Source: Leptospira ilyithenensis
Lineage (GTDB): Bacteria; Spirochaetota; Leptospiria; Leptospirales; Leptospiraceae
Reading direction: 5' to 3'
Assembly (NCBI RefSeq): GCF_004771005.1
Contig: NZ_RQHV01000007.1
Span: 1 to 64,000, forward strand
Length of the DNA stretch: 64,000 nucleotides
Part shown: positions 18,109 to 27,135 of the stretch, piece after piece
Position numbering within the stretch: position 1 is the stretch's first letter
How the letters are laid out: each line of letters opens with the position of its first letter
Made by a program: the position numbers and the translations under genes
Notes under the pieces: model-generated
Database searches by the model: none
Told to the model about the DNA's origin: nothing
What the model saw: the letters and a program-made list of their open reading frames with translations, nothing else

Positions 18109-18807
18109 ATGAGCGGATACAAAGTATTATTGTTAGGTGGGACCGGGCTTGTAGGTTCGGAAGTGCTGAAGGTACTTCCTTTATTTAAAGAAGTAAAAAA
18201 GGTTTTTGTTTGGGCGAGGATTGAAAATCCGAGTAACACCGAATCTCCGATTGAAATTCAAGCTGTTACCTGGGAGTCTTTTTCATCAGGAAAAGTACGG
18301 ATACCGAAAGGAATCGATGCGGTTATATGTTGTCTTGGCACTACAATTGCGAAAGCCGGAACTCAGGAAAAATTCAAAGAAGTGGATTATGAATATCCTT
18401 TGCTTGCGGGACGAAAGGCAAAGGAAGCAGGTGTTCCTGCATTTCTGATTGTGACTGCAATGGGAGCTAACTCAGGTTCGTTTGTATTTTATAATCGGGT
18501 CAAAGGTGAGATTGAAAATGCTCTGATCGGTTTAAAATTTCCTTATCTGGGGATTTTCCGCCCTTCCGTTCTTGTGGGAGACCGGAAAGAAACAAGGATC
18601 GGGGAAAAAATGGCCGAGGCGATTGCTACGATCATACCTTTTTCACTTATAGGTATGCGTAAATACAAACCGATTCCCGCTCAGTTTGTAGCTGTTTCCT
18701 TATTAAAAAGCCTAATCGCGGGCCTTGGTAAAATAAAAGAAACAAACACTCCCAAATTGGAAATTATAGAATCCGATCAAATGTTGGATTTGGGAAAAGG
18801 ATTATAA
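18109..18807 (+). CDS. Atypical SDR / NAD(P)-binding protein (HTATIP2-like)
   Basis: The likely start is the ATG at 18109, with an AGAGG ribosome binding site, giving 232 residues. The dinucleotide-binding loop GGTGLVGSEVL is at the N-terminus, followed by DAVICCLGTT, VDYEYPLLAGRKAKEAG, FLIVTAMGAN, YNRVKGEIENAL and the FRPSVLVGDR segment. These fit the Tip30/HTATIP2-like atypical short-chain dehydrogenases. The substrate is unknown. The next gene starts 2 bp after its stop, so the two are cotranscribed. Confidence 0.8.
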   Translation: MSGYKVLLLGGTGLVGSEVLKVLPLFKEVKKVFVWARIENPSNTESPIEIQAVTWESFSSGKVRIPKGIDAVICCLGTTIAKAGTQEKFKEVDYEYPLLAGRKAKEAGVPAFLIVTAMGANSGSFVFYNRVKGEIENALIGLKFPYLGIFRPSVLVGDRKETRIGEKMAEAIATIIPFSLIGMRKYKPIPAQFVAVSLLKSLIAGLGKIKETNTPKLEIIESDQMLDLGKGL

Positions 18808-18809
18808 GA

Positions 18810-19541
18810 ATGGCAAGTGCGTCTCCGGGAAAACCATATAACAAAACAAAATACATCATCTTAAGTTTTGTGGTTCATTTTATAGTTCGCTTTTGGTATT
18901 TATTCGTCAGAAACAGAGAGCTTTTGATTCCTGCCGCCTCACAAAAGTTTATCGATTCGGGAAGAGGGTTTATCATCGCCGTTTTCCATGAGACTACTCT
19001 TTCTCTTTACAGGCATGCCACAGTGTATTTGCAGAAAAAGAAAAAAGCCTCTATGTTTGCACTTGTATCCCAATCCAAAGACGGGGAGATCATTCACCAA
19101 ACGTTTGCTCGCTCGAATTTGCGAAGCGTTCGGGGCAGTTCCACCCGAGGGGGAACGGGGGCTTTTCGAGCTATCCTCAAGGAAATGAAATCGGGTGGAG
19201 TTCCTATTTTCACAGTCGACGGACCCAAAGGTCCCAGGCATGAAGTGAAACCTGGTGTAATCGCCACGGCTTCTCTCACAGGTGTTCCTATTTTGTTTTT
19301 GGACTCGCAATACGACCATGCCTGGCGATTCAATAGTTGGGACCGGCATTTTTTCCCAAAATTCGGGGCAAATCTATACATCTCTTACGGGGAGCCGTTT
19401 TTTGTTCCTAAGGCTTTGGATGAAGCGGGAATGGAAGAATGGTCTAAAAAATTAGAGGAAAAGATGAAAGAAAAGCGTAAAGAACTGGAAGCATACATGC
19501 GGGAAAAACACCCGAACAATTCTATTGACAGTGCATCATAA
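18810..19541 (+). CDS. Lysophospholipid acyltransferase-like protein (DUF374)
   Basis: The 243-residue protein has a hydrophobic N-terminal segment (IILSFVVHFIVRFWYLFV), then AVFHETTLSLYRH, MFALVSQSKDGEII, SVRGSSTRGGTGAFRAI and FTVDGPKGPRHEVKPGV. This is the DUF374 branch of the LPLAT superfamily, in which the HX4D motif is modified (here HETTLS). Members acylate lipid or glycolipid precursors at the inner membrane. It ends with a basic coiled tail. It is tightly linked to the SDR-like gene upstream and metK follows after 32 bp. Confidence 0.85.
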   Translation: MASASPGKPYNKTKYIILSFVVHFIVRFWYLFVRNRELLIPAASQKFIDSGRGFIIAVFHETTLSLYRHATVYLQKKKKASMFALVSQSKDGEIIHQTFARSNLRSVRGSSTRGGTGAFRAILKEMKSGGVPIFTVDGPKGPRHEVKPGVIATASLTGVPILFLDSQYDHAWRFNSWDRHFFPKFGANLYISYGEPFFVPKALDEAGMEEWSKKLEEKMKEKRKELEAYMREKHPNNSIDSAS

Positions 19542-19573
19542 TTGAAAAGTTTAGCGAAGTAAGGTAAAAAATA

Positions 19574-20740
19574 ATGTCTTCTCTACAAAATTTCATTTTT
19601 ACGTCCGAGTCGGTTTCCGAGGGACACCCAGACAAAGTCTGCGATCAAATTTCAGATGCCATTTTAGATGCATTTCTTGTACAGGATCCAAAATCCAGAG
19701 TTGCTTGCGAGACTTTAGTAACTACCAACCTTGTAGTGATCGCAGGTGAAATCACCAGTAAGGGAAAAGTAGACACTTCCGAAGTCGCTCGTGATGTGAT
19801 CCGTAAAATCGGATATAACGATATCAATTTATACTTTGACGCGGATTATGCGGTAGTTTCTTCCCATGTTCACAGCCAGTCTCCCGACATCGCACAAGGT
19901 GTGAATGAAGGAGAAGGTTTGTATACGGAACAAGGTGCCGGAGACCAAGGTTTGATGTTTGGTTTTGCCATTGACGATACACCTGAGTTTATGCCGGCTC
20001 CTATCTTTTATTCACACAAACTTTTGGAAAATTTATCCGAACTCAGACATTCGGGAAAAATAGGATGGCTTCGCCCTGATGCCAAATCCCAAGTTACCAT
20101 CCAATACGTAGATGGAAAACCTTCGAAAGTGGATACTGTTGTGATTTCTACACAGCACGCACCTGGTCTCACTCAAAAACAAATTGAAGAAGCAGTGATT
20201 GAAGAGTGTATCAAAAAAGTGATCCCTGCAAGTCTTTTGGGAAATCCTCGTTATTTCATTAACCCTACCGGTAAGTTCGAAATCGGCGGACCTCATGGAG
20301 ATACAGGACTTACCGGAAGAAAAATCATAGTAGATACTTACGGTGGAATGGGTCGTCACGGTGGTGGTGCTTTCTCCGGAAAAGATCCTTCGAAAGTAGA
20401 CCGTTCAGCAGCATATATCGGCCGTTATATTGCGAAAAACGTAGTGGCAGCAGGACTTGCACGTAAATGTGAAGTGCAACTTGCCTATGCGATCGGTGTC
20501 GCCGAGCCTGTATCCGTACTTGTGGATACTTTCGGAACGGGAACCGTTTCCGATGAAGAAATTTCAAAAAGAGTAAAAGCAAATTTCAAACTCACTCCGA
20601 AAGGAATTGTGGATACTTTGGATCTACTCGGCAAGGGTAGAAAGTATCAAGAGACTGCTGCATACGGTCACTTCGGTAGAACAGGTTCTACATTCACTTG
20701 GGAAAAAACCGACAAAGCGGAAGCTCTTAAAAAAGGATAA
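19574..20740 (+). CDS. metK: S-adenosylmethionine synthetase
   Basis: At 388 residues it has full family length and the classic motifs: [20 protein letters not shown] at the N-terminus, [12 protein letters not shown], the P-loop-like [14 protein letters not shown] and [19 protein letters not shown]. It makes AdoMet from ATP and methionine in the cytosol, a methyl donor also needed for corrinoid and methionine-salvage chemistry (compare mtnC and the cob genes in this window). The transketolase C-half starts 3 bp after its stop. No SAM riboswitch was recognised in the short upstream spacer. Confidence 0.97.
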   Translation: MSSLQNFIFTSESVSEGHPDKVCDQISDAILDAFLVQDPKSRVACETLVTTNLVVIAGEITSKGKVDTSEVARDVIRKIGYNDINLYFDADYAVVSSHVHSQSPDIAQGVNEGEGLYTEQGAGDQGLMFGFAIDDTPEFMPAPIFYSHKLLENLSELRHSGKIGWLRPDAKSQVTIQYVDGKPSKVDTVVISTQHAPGLTQKQIEEAVIEECIKKVIPASLLGNPRYFINPTGKFEIGGPHGDTGLTGRKIIVDTYGGMGRHGGGAFSGKDPSKVDRSAAYIGRYIAKNVVAAGLARKCEVQLAYAIGVAEPVSVLVDTFGTGTVSDEEISKRVKANFKLTPKGIVDTLDLLGKGRKYQETAAYGHFGRTGSTFTWEKTDKAEALKKG

Positions 20741-20743
20741 TCA

Positions 20744-21709
20744 ATGGGTGCACCTAGCCAATCAACTTCAGATAAAAAAGCAACTCGTGACGCTTACGGC
20801 GAAGCATTGGTTGAGTTAGGTGGTAGTCGCGCTGATATCGTAGTTTTGGAAGCTGACTTATCAGGCTCCACCAAAACTGCCGATTTTAAAAAACATTATC
20901 CCGAAAGATTTTTCAATGTGGGAGTTGCAGAACAAAATCTTGTAGGTCATGCTGCCGGATTTGCTCTGGCAGGTTACACTCCGTTCGCTTCTTCCTTTGC
21001 CATGTTTTTGTCCGGAAGGGCTTGGGAAATCGTTCGTAATAGTGTCGTTTATCCTAAGTTAAATGTAAAGCTTGTTGCTTCTCATGGTGGGATCACTGTG
21101 GGAGAAGACGGCGCCTCTCACCAATGTATCGAAGATTTCGGTACAATGCGAGTCATCCCGGAGATGACTGTAATTTGTCCTTCTGATTTCAACGAAACCA
21201 AACAAGTGATTCATGCCATTGCGGATTATAAAGGTCCCGTATACGTACGAGTGGGAAGACCGGCCATTCCTGTGATCCAAAGAGACAACTATCAATTCCA
21301 AATCGGAAAAGCCGAAGTTCTTTCCGAAGGAAAGGATGTTTGTATCATTGCTTGCGGGATCATGGTTTCGGAAGCGATGATTGCAGTAGACGCTTTGAAA
21401 GAAAAAGGTATCTCTGCGAGCTTGCTCAATATGGCGACCATTAAACCTTTGGACAAAGATGCCATCCTTGCGAAAGCAAAGGAATGCGGTGCGATCGTAA
21501 CCGCTGAAGAACATAATGTAATCGGCGGACTTGGTTCTGCCGTTTCCGAATTCCTCTCCGAAGAATTTCCCGTTCCAATCGTAAAGGTAGGAATGAAAGA
21601 TAGTTTTGGGAAGTCCGGTACTTGGGGTGGGCTAATGGATTACTTCGGACTTAGATCCAAAGATATCGTTTCTCATGTAGAGTTAGCAATCTCTAAAAAA
21701 CTAAAATAA
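20744..21709 (+). CDS. Transketolase, C-terminal subunit
   Basis: The protein (321 residues) comprises only the pyrimidine-binding and C-terminal domains of transketolase: [66 protein letters not shown] and [17 protein letters not shown]. The N-terminal diphosphate-binding half (GDG...N motif) is missing and is not next to it. It must pair with a separately encoded N-terminal subunit to transfer two-carbon units in the pentose phosphate pathway. Split transketolases are usually adjacent, so the location here in a metK-tkt-clpS cluster is unusual. Confidence 0.88.
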   Translation: MGAPSQSTSDKKATRDAYGEALVELGGSRADIVVLEADLSGSTKTADFKKHYPERFFNVGVAEQNLVGHAAGFALAGYTPFASSFAMFLSGRAWEIVRNSVVYPKLNVKLVASHGGITVGEDGASHQCIEDFGTMRVIPEMTVICPSDFNETKQVIHAIADYKGPVYVRVGRPAIPVIQRDNYQFQIGKAEVLSEGKDVCIIACGIMVSEAMIAVDALKEKGISASLLNMATIKPLDKDAILAKAKECGAIVTAEEHNVIGGLGSAVSEFLSEEFPVPIVKVGMKDSFGKSGTWGGLMDYFGLRSKDIVSHVELAISKKLK

Positions 21710-21726
21710 TTAGGAAGGCTATCTGG

Positions 21727-22053
21727 GTGATATTTGCGAATGCCCAGCCTGGTGTCTTAGAAGAGACGGAAACGATCGTTAAACTGGGGTTTGACGGTCC
21801 TTGGCTTGTCGTACTCTGGGATGATGACCATCATACTTACGATTATGTGATCGAAATGCTTATGGATGTTTGCCAAATGCCCTGGGAAAAAGCCTTTCAA
21901 CATGCCATTGAAGTGGATACAAAAAAGAGAACAGTCGTTTTTTCCGGCGAATTGGAACATGCCGAATTCGTGCAGGAAAGAATCATCGGCTACGGGCCGG
22001 ATCCTCGCATGGTAAGTTCCAAAGGATCAATGACAGCCACTTTGGAAAATTAA
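21727..22053 (+). CDS. clpS: ClpS-like ATP-dependent protease adaptor
   Basis: The frame starts at GTG (21727) behind an AGGAAGG ribosome binding site and encodes 108 residues. The ClpS fold is seen in WLVVLWDDDHHTYDYVIEML, MPWEKAFQHAIEVDTKKR and FSGELEHAEFVQERI. Canonical ClpS has NDD and a His (VH) contacting the N-degron amino group. Here these read DDD and VD, so the pocket may have changed preference. It would deliver substrates to ClpAP or ClpCP. It lies 17 bp after the transketolase gene and is probably in the same transcript. Confidence 0.8.
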   Translation: MIFANAQPGVLEETETIVKLGFDGPWLVVLWDDDHHTYDYVIEMLMDVCQMPWEKAFQHAIEVDTKKRTVVFSGELEHAEFVQERIIGYGPDPRMVSSKGSMTATLEN

Positions 22054-22461
22054 CGTTCGATGTTCCACGCTCCTGTGCGCGTAACCTCCGTGTGTGCACT
22101 CGCTTCGGCATCCCTGCCTCCGCCACCGCGAGAAACATCTCTCTTGCTTTTAGAGAGGAAGGGGCTTTCTTTATATTCGGTTGGGCGCCTCGGATGTGTT
22201 ATGTGGATATAAATGAAATTGATTATCCGACCCGGCTCTCCCTCGGCGGCAACGCTCGCTTCGCCGGTCGATCCTATATGCGGGGCTGGTCAGACAAAAA
22301 GGCGAACTTTTCGGAAGAAAAATTTGTAAGTTTGGGATAGGGATGGTGGGAATTGGAAATTTGTGTTAGGTGGTTGTTTGCAGCCCACGAGCCACACCCC
22401 CCAACCCTAAAAAGGGCGGGGGATTTTAATATTCCGCGCTCTTAAATTATGTCCCTTCTTC
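22054..22461. other. Intergenic region containing one copy of a dispersed repeat
   Basis: No gene is supported here. A plus-strand frame of 82 codons (22092-22340) is Arg/Ser-rich and lies in a GC-richer stretch with small palindromes; I regard it as spurious. The right-hand part (22297-22442) is a repeat that recurs inverted at 32792-33003. Two protein genes end or begin at the borders. Confidence 0.5.
22297..22442 (-). repeat. Dispersed intergenic repeat, copy 1 (inverted relative to copy 2)
   Basis: Read on the minus strand this contains CCCCCGCCC, GGTTGGGGGGTGTGGCTCG, CAAACAACCACCTAACACAA, then ATTCCCAC, TATCCCA and AAGTTCGCCTTTTTG. The same blocks in the same order are present on the plus strand at 32792-33003, with substitutions and one insertion there. 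Similarity spans about 130 bp in a non-coding place in both copies. Confidence 0.75.
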
Positions 22462-23337
22462 CTAATCCTTTCTTTCCAGAGGAAAGTCCCTTTCCGGAAC
22501 AACGAGTGTGGAAACTTGTTCGTTCGTATCTATTTTAACATTTGTTACTGAATTATAAGTATCTACTTGTATATCCCCATCTACGATGAACTGGTAATGG
22601 TATTCTCCCGGGAGCAATTTTTTTTCGAGGACGAAGAGACCATTTCTATCTTTTTTTAGAAAGTCATTTTCCGGATTCCAATCGTTGAAGTTTCCTACAA
22701 GGCTTACCACTTCCGCACTGGGAAGATAAATCTGAAATCTAACAGTTCTTAGATCTCTTTCCTCTGCATTGGAATCTTCCAAAACGAATGAATGGGACTG
22801 CCTATTTGTATCTTTCCTTTCCAAGATATAACGCGAGATAAAAGACCCGGAACCGTCTTCCGCTTTGTCTTGGTTTTCCGGATCAAAGGTGAGTAGTCCG
22901 TTTACCCTATATTTGTATTCATAAACCGTTTCATCTTCATAACCCGGTGTTTGCAAATTTGCATCTACCACCAAATAGTAGATTCCGTATTTATTTCTTT
23001 TCATTGGCAAACAGTCCCAATTGGAAAAATTACCGCAGACTTCTACGGATTCTTCCCTGAGACCGTTATAAGAAAACAAAATTCCTCGTTTGAGCAAGTT
23101 GGTTGTTTCCAAATAGGATTCCACGTCCAGGTAACGGATATAACGGGGAGAGATATTCTTTTTCAGACTTTCGAGTTGCCAGAGATAATAGACTGTATCC
23201 TGGTTTTCTATATCATCTTGCATTTCCAGTTCGTTTGAGGAAAAACTACCGACCCAATCCAGTGCATCCTGTCCCCAAAGTCCTAGGGAGAAAAATAGAA
23301 GCACAGAGGGGATAAGGTAGAAAAATGATTTTTTCAT
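22462..23337 (-). CDS. Exported protein with two tandem glycogen-binding (CBM48/AMPK-type) modules
   Basis: The best start is the ATG at 23337, which begins a signal peptide (KKSFFYLIPSVLLFFSLGLWGQ); an upstream open extension is not needed. The mature part (291 residues in all) has two Ig-like modules. Module one carries VEVCGNFSNWDCLPM ... YEYKYRVNGLLTFDPEN. Module two carries VVSLVGNFNDWNPEN ... GEYHYQFIVDGDIQVD. The GNFxxW core and the YxFxVDG segment are hallmarks of AMPK1/CBM48 starch- or glycogen-binding folds. No catalytic domain is attached. It probably binds a glucan or acts as a periplasmic scaffold (inference). Confidence 0.8.
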   Translation of the reverse strand: MKKSFFYLIPSVLLFFSLGLWGQDALDWVGSFSSNELEMQDDIENQDTVYYLWQLESLKKNISPRYIRYLDVESYLETTNLLKRGILFSYNGLREESVEVCGNFSNWDCLPMKRNKYGIYYLVVDANLQTPGYEDETVYEYKYRVNGLLTFDPENQDKAEDGSGSFISRYILERKDTNRQSHSFVLEDSNAEERDLRTVRFQIYLPSAEVVSLVGNFNDWNPENDFLKKDRNGLFVLEKKLLPGEYHYQFIVDGDIQVDTYNSVTNVKIDTNEQVSTLVVPERDFPLERKD

Positions 23338-23482
23338 ACGTTTCGGGATCACTTTTCTTAATTTCGGCAGAAACCCGGAAAGAGAATAAATGTAATTTTT
23401 CTTCAACCGATCCGACATAATAAAAAAAAATTCTGCCAATTTTATAAGAGTCCGATATTAAAGTAGGAAATACGTCCTTCTC

Positions 23483-26400
23483 ATGGCAGAGCCGAAAGAT
23501 AATTTACAACCAGAAGAGATCCAACAGATCGAAAGTCTGCTCTCTGCCTTAAATAAAAATCCACAATCTTCGGAAGACCTAAATCCGATGGCAAAGCTGC
23601 TCCGTGAAAAATTAGGTTATTCGGAGCCAATCCAACATATCGAAGAAGAAAGCGCTTCGGAGGAAGAAGATTCCGAATCGGAAGCGGATAGCGATTTTGG
23701 AGGAGAAGATGATCCATTTGCGGATTCCGGAGAGCGTTCCGGCCCCCCTCCTTTCCGTAACTTGGAAGCCGATGATGACATTGACTTAGATGAATTATTA
23801 AATGAAGACGGTCCTAAAAAAGCAGAACCAAGTGCAACTGATTTCGATGATTTTGATTCGTCAACCGAAGAATCAGAGTTAGGTGATTTCGGCACTCCGA
23901 CGGCTGACGCGGGGGATGCTGACCCATTTGCCGATTTGGGGGGACCAAGCGATACCACTGATTCCGAAGACCCTTTTGGAGGATTAGGCGATACTCCAAC
24001 AGAAGAAGATCCGTTTGCTTCTTTGGGTACTCCTTCGGAAGAGGAAACTGCTTCCGATGAAGCGGATCCGTTCGCAAATCTGGGTGAATCCGACGAAGCG
24101 CCGGCAGAACCGGGCGGATTCGACGATGACTTTGCACCTGCAACCGGTACTGAACCAAGTTTTGGCGGAGAGGATCCATTCTCTGATTTGGGTGGCGGGA
24201 CTTCCGAAGATGCTGACCCATTTGATTCTTTAGGAGCAGGAGAAAGCGCTGAAGGGGAAGACCCTTTTGCAAACCTAGGTGATGCTCCGAGCGTTGATGA
24301 CGGATTCGGATCCGGTGCGGAATCGGATCCATTCAGTGATTTGGGAGGAGGGGATTCCGGTTTCGGAGAAACCGCCGCCACTGATTCGTTTGGTGATGAT
24401 GATCCGTTTAGTTCTTTGGGGGAACCTGCAAGTCCTGCAGGAGGTGCAGATTTTGAGGACTTAGGAGGCGGATTTGATAATGCGCCGACTTCTTCCGCTG
24501 CAGACGACTCAGGATTTGATGATCCTTTCGGTGATTTGGGTGTGGGAATGGAACCTCCCGGATTGGATGATGAATCCTCCGCACCTTCTTTTGATGATTT
24601 TGCTCCATCCATAGATGATATGCCTGTTTCCTCCATGGAATCCGATTTGGGCGGAGACGGAGGATTCGAAGATGATTTGATGTCTCTCGGCAAAGAGGAT
24701 GAGCCCCAGGAAGATTTGGAAGCGGGCTTGGAAGATGAAGATCTTGCCATCATCCAAAGAGAGCTGATCAAATATCCGCCTAAGCTAAGACGTACGATCA
24801 TTGATACGATTGTCAATAATCGGGTTCCCGTTCGAAACCAAAAAGAACTCATCGAGTTAATCAAAGCTCAACAAAAGCCGGAAGACGTCGCAATATTTTT
24901 AAGTTCATTGCTCGGCGAAAAAGTCGAGTTATCGGACTCAACTGGAAAATTTTCACCCGAAGGTATCCCTATTATTGCATCCAAAGATGCATACACCAAA
25001 GAAGGTGCCGTACGTCGTCGCGAAGTAATCCGTAAAACGATATTTTCCTCTGTAGCGGCCATTCTCCTGGTATTCGGAGGAGTCGCTCTCTATAAATATG
25101 TAATCGTTCCTTTCCGAGCGGAAGCTCAGTATGTTCTTGGTCTTGAAAAAATAGAAGAATATAGCAAAGAAACGGATGCTTTGGAAAAAAAGAAACTTCT
25201 CGCAGACGCTGAAAACTATTTTATCAAGGGAGAGGAAATCTTCCCGCATAACCTGAAGTATTTGAACGAATACTGTATGGCATATGCGCGTGCCGGTCAA
25301 TATGACCGTGCTTTTGAAAAATGTTTCGGTAAAGTGGAACCCGACTTCGGATACGAGTTGGAAGATAAAGAACATAAACGTGCTTGGGAAAACAGAAAAG
25401 AAGTACCAAACATCAGTTTTGCTAAAAAAACCGAATGGAACGATGCAGGTGTGGAAACAGCCGGCAGAAAACCACTTTCCGAATTGGCATTTTACCTGAC
25501 TTCCCAGGACAAAGTTCCCAGAAAGGTTTTAAAAGCGGGAGCTTATATTGCTTCCCGTTTGAAATACAACGTTCATGATACGCAAACCTATATCAGCTTG
25601 GGTAAGTTTCATTCATTCAATCGCAAGGATTTCATCGATGTTCCTCCCGGTTCCAATCGCAAAAAATATAAAAATGATCATCTGGCGATTGAATATTTCA
25701 AACGTGTTTTTACCGACGCAAATGAACCCAATAACGTAGAAGCAATTTCGGGAATAGCTCGTATTTTTTATAACAAACAAGAGTTTGGTACAGCAGTTAA
25801 ATATTATAATGACATTATAGAAAAATATCCGAAAGATCCGATCGGTCATGGTGGTATTTTATCCACTTATATTGAAATGTGGAAGCGTGATAATAATCCT
25901 CAGTTCGTTCTCAACCACCACAGACAGGTTCGGAATGCACTTGATATAGAAGATGAACTTTCTCTCGCAGTGCTTGCAAAATTGGCGTCATTCTACATTG
26001 ATTTGGATTCGGAAGAAGTCCGTATCAAATACAATATCAATCCGGAAGACCAAGTGACCGGCATGGAGATTGATGATAATGTGGAATATCTGTTAAATAT
26101 CGCCTACGGAAAAGAAGGTGGTAATAAGTTTGCGGAAGGATATTACCAACGTGCCAGATATTATCTGAAGATCGACGAACCGGCAAGGGCTTTGAAACAA
26201 TTGGAACTTGCTTCTACTTATGACACCCGACATTATCTGGCGGTTTTGCTTATGGCCGAATACTATATCAAAGTGGAAAACTATGATGAAGCGGTGAAGT
26301 TGTTAAGAGAATCTGACACTCGTTATGAGCTTTATAAGGATAAATTGGGTGAAAGAGACGAGGATGAAACCTTGTTGGAAGGAAAACCCGGTAGAATTTC

Positions 26401-27112
26401 TTTTGATTTGGGCAAAATCCAATTATTGGAATCCGCAGGAATCAATCAGGCAGACAATATAAGAGAATTTCCGGGTCGCAAAATTTATCCTGAAAGAAGT
26501 TTGGGTGTTCTTTCTTTTGAAGAAAAGGAAAGAAGAAACGGACTATATGCCGCGCGGGAATCCTTTCAAAAAGCAATTGAACGCGGAATCAGCAATGATC
26601 CCAAGATACAAAGAGAATGTTATTATTTTCTTGGTTGGATTGATTACAATCACGGTGAATTCGCGCAAGCTTTGGATTTTTGGGCGGAATTGCCGGAAGA
26701 AGATATTTATAACAATCCTACTTTGGTTCTTGGAAAAGGAAATTCATTCTTCTATACAAGGCAGTATAACGCGAGTTTGGGTAACTATCTGAAGCTCAAA
26801 GATGATTTTGAAATGAGAGAACAGACTCTCGGCAGAATCGAGCCTGAAAATTCGGAACACAGGGAAGTATACGAATCCCTTGCCGCGATCTATAATAATA
26901 TAGGTGCCGTTTACGAAAAGAAACAGGATACGGTAAACGCATTGAAATACTATTGGAAGGCTATGGAAACCGCTCGTAAGATCAATTCAGTAAGTGAAAT
27001 TGCAACTTCGAATAAGGATCTTGTATTTGCGCGTTCCAGACTGGACAGAGAACCTTTACTTGAGGACTGGCTTCCGCCAACCCTTGATAAGATGGTCGAT
27101 ATCAAAAAATAG
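23483..27112 (+). CDS. Large acidic-repeat, single-span, TPR-rich protein
   Basis: The product has 1209 residues. After a helical start, residues about 75-355 are an acidic, Gly-rich region with eleven DPF motifs, most in the form DPF-x-x-LG. A helical segment (IIQRELIKYPPKLRRTIIDT, ELIELIKAQQKPEDVAIF) precedes one membrane helix at about 519-542 (TIFSSVAAILLVFGGVALYKY). The remaining 660 residues are TPR-like helical pairs, such as AIEYFKRVFTDANEPNNVEA and AVKYYNDIIEKYPKDP. The N-terminus should be cytoplasmic and the TPR part periplasmic. This layout recalls TPR proteins of the spirochete flagellar collar (FlcA type), but that link is only a guess. Confidence 0.75.
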   Translation: MAEPKDNLQPEEIQQIESLLSALNKNPQSSEDLNPMAKLLREKLGYSEPIQHIEEESASEEEDSESEADSDFGGEDDPFADSGERSGPPPFRNLEADDDIDLDELLNEDGPKKAEPSATDFDDFDSSTEESELGDFGTPTADAGDADPFADLGGPSDTTDSEDPFGGLGDTPTEEDPFASLGTPSEEETASDEADPFANLGESDEAPAEPGGFDDDFAPATGTEPSFGGEDPFSDLGGGTSEDADPFDSLGAGESAEGEDPFANLGDAPSVDDGFGSGAESDPFSDLGGGDSGFGETAATDSFGDDDPFSSLGEPASPAGGADFEDLGGGFDNAPTSSAADDSGFDDPFGDLGVGMEPPGLDDESSAPSFDDFAPSIDDMPVSSMESDLGGDGGFEDDLMSLGKEDEPQEDLEAGLEDEDLAIIQRELIKYPPKLRRTIIDTIVNNRVPVRNQKELIELIKAQQKPEDVAIFLSSLLGEKVELSDSTGKFSPEGIPIIASKDAYTKEGAVRRREVIRKTIFSSVAAILLVFGGVALYKYVIVPFRAEAQYVLGLEKIEEYSKETDALEKKKLLADAENYFIKGEEIFPHNLKYLNEYCMAYARAGQYDRAFEKCFGKVEPDFGYELEDKEHKRAWENRKEVPNISFAKKTEWNDAGVETAGRKPLSELAFYLTSQDKVPRKVLKAGAYIASRLKYNVHDTQTYISLGKFHSFNRKDFIDVPPGSNRKKYKNDHLAIEYFKRVFTDANEPNNVEAISGIARIFYNKQEFGTAVKYYNDIIEKYPKDPIGHGGILSTYIEMWKRDNNPQFVLNHHRQVRNALDIEDELSLAVLAKLASFYIDLDSEEVRIKYNINPEDQVTGMEIDDNVEYLLNIAYGKEGGNKFAEGYYQRARYYLKIDEPARALKQLELASTYDTRHYLAVLLMAEYYIKVENYDEAVKLLRESDTRYELYKDKLGERDEDETLLEGKPGRISFDLGKIQLLESAGINQADNIREFPGRKIYPERSLGVLSFEEKERRNGLYAARESFQKAIERGISNDPKIQRECYYFLGWIDYNHGEFAQALDFWAELPEEDIYNNPTLVLGKGNSFFYTRQYNASLGNYLKLKDDFEMREQTLGRIEPENSEHREVYESLAAIYNNIGAVYEKKQDTVNALKYYWKAMETARKINSVSEIATSNKDLVFARSRLDREPLLEDWLPPTLDKMVDIKK

Positions 27113-27135
27113 ACTTAGGATTTTTTTCTAAGTCT
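27111..27135. terminator. Bidirectional hairpin at convergent gene ends
   Basis: AGACTTAG (27111-27118) and CTAAGTCT (27128-27135) form an 8-bp stem with a T-rich loop. The hairpin overlaps the stop codons of the TPR gene and of the convergent glycosyltransferase gene. A-rich and T-rich stretches flank it on both sides, as expected for a shared terminator. Confidence 0.55.

Noticed and set aside
19542..19573. Possible SAM riboswitch before metK
   Set aside because: The spacer is only 32 bp and the upstream gene runs into it, leaving no room.
22092..22340. 82-codon plus-strand frame after clpS
   Set aside because: It sits partly in the dispersed repeat and has biased composition; no start signal.
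23617..24864. 415-codon minus-strand frame opposite the DPF-repeat region
   Set aside because: It is antisense to the acidic repeats; its Ser/Pro/Lys composition is what the complement of Asp/Gly/Glu codons gives, and it has no motif.
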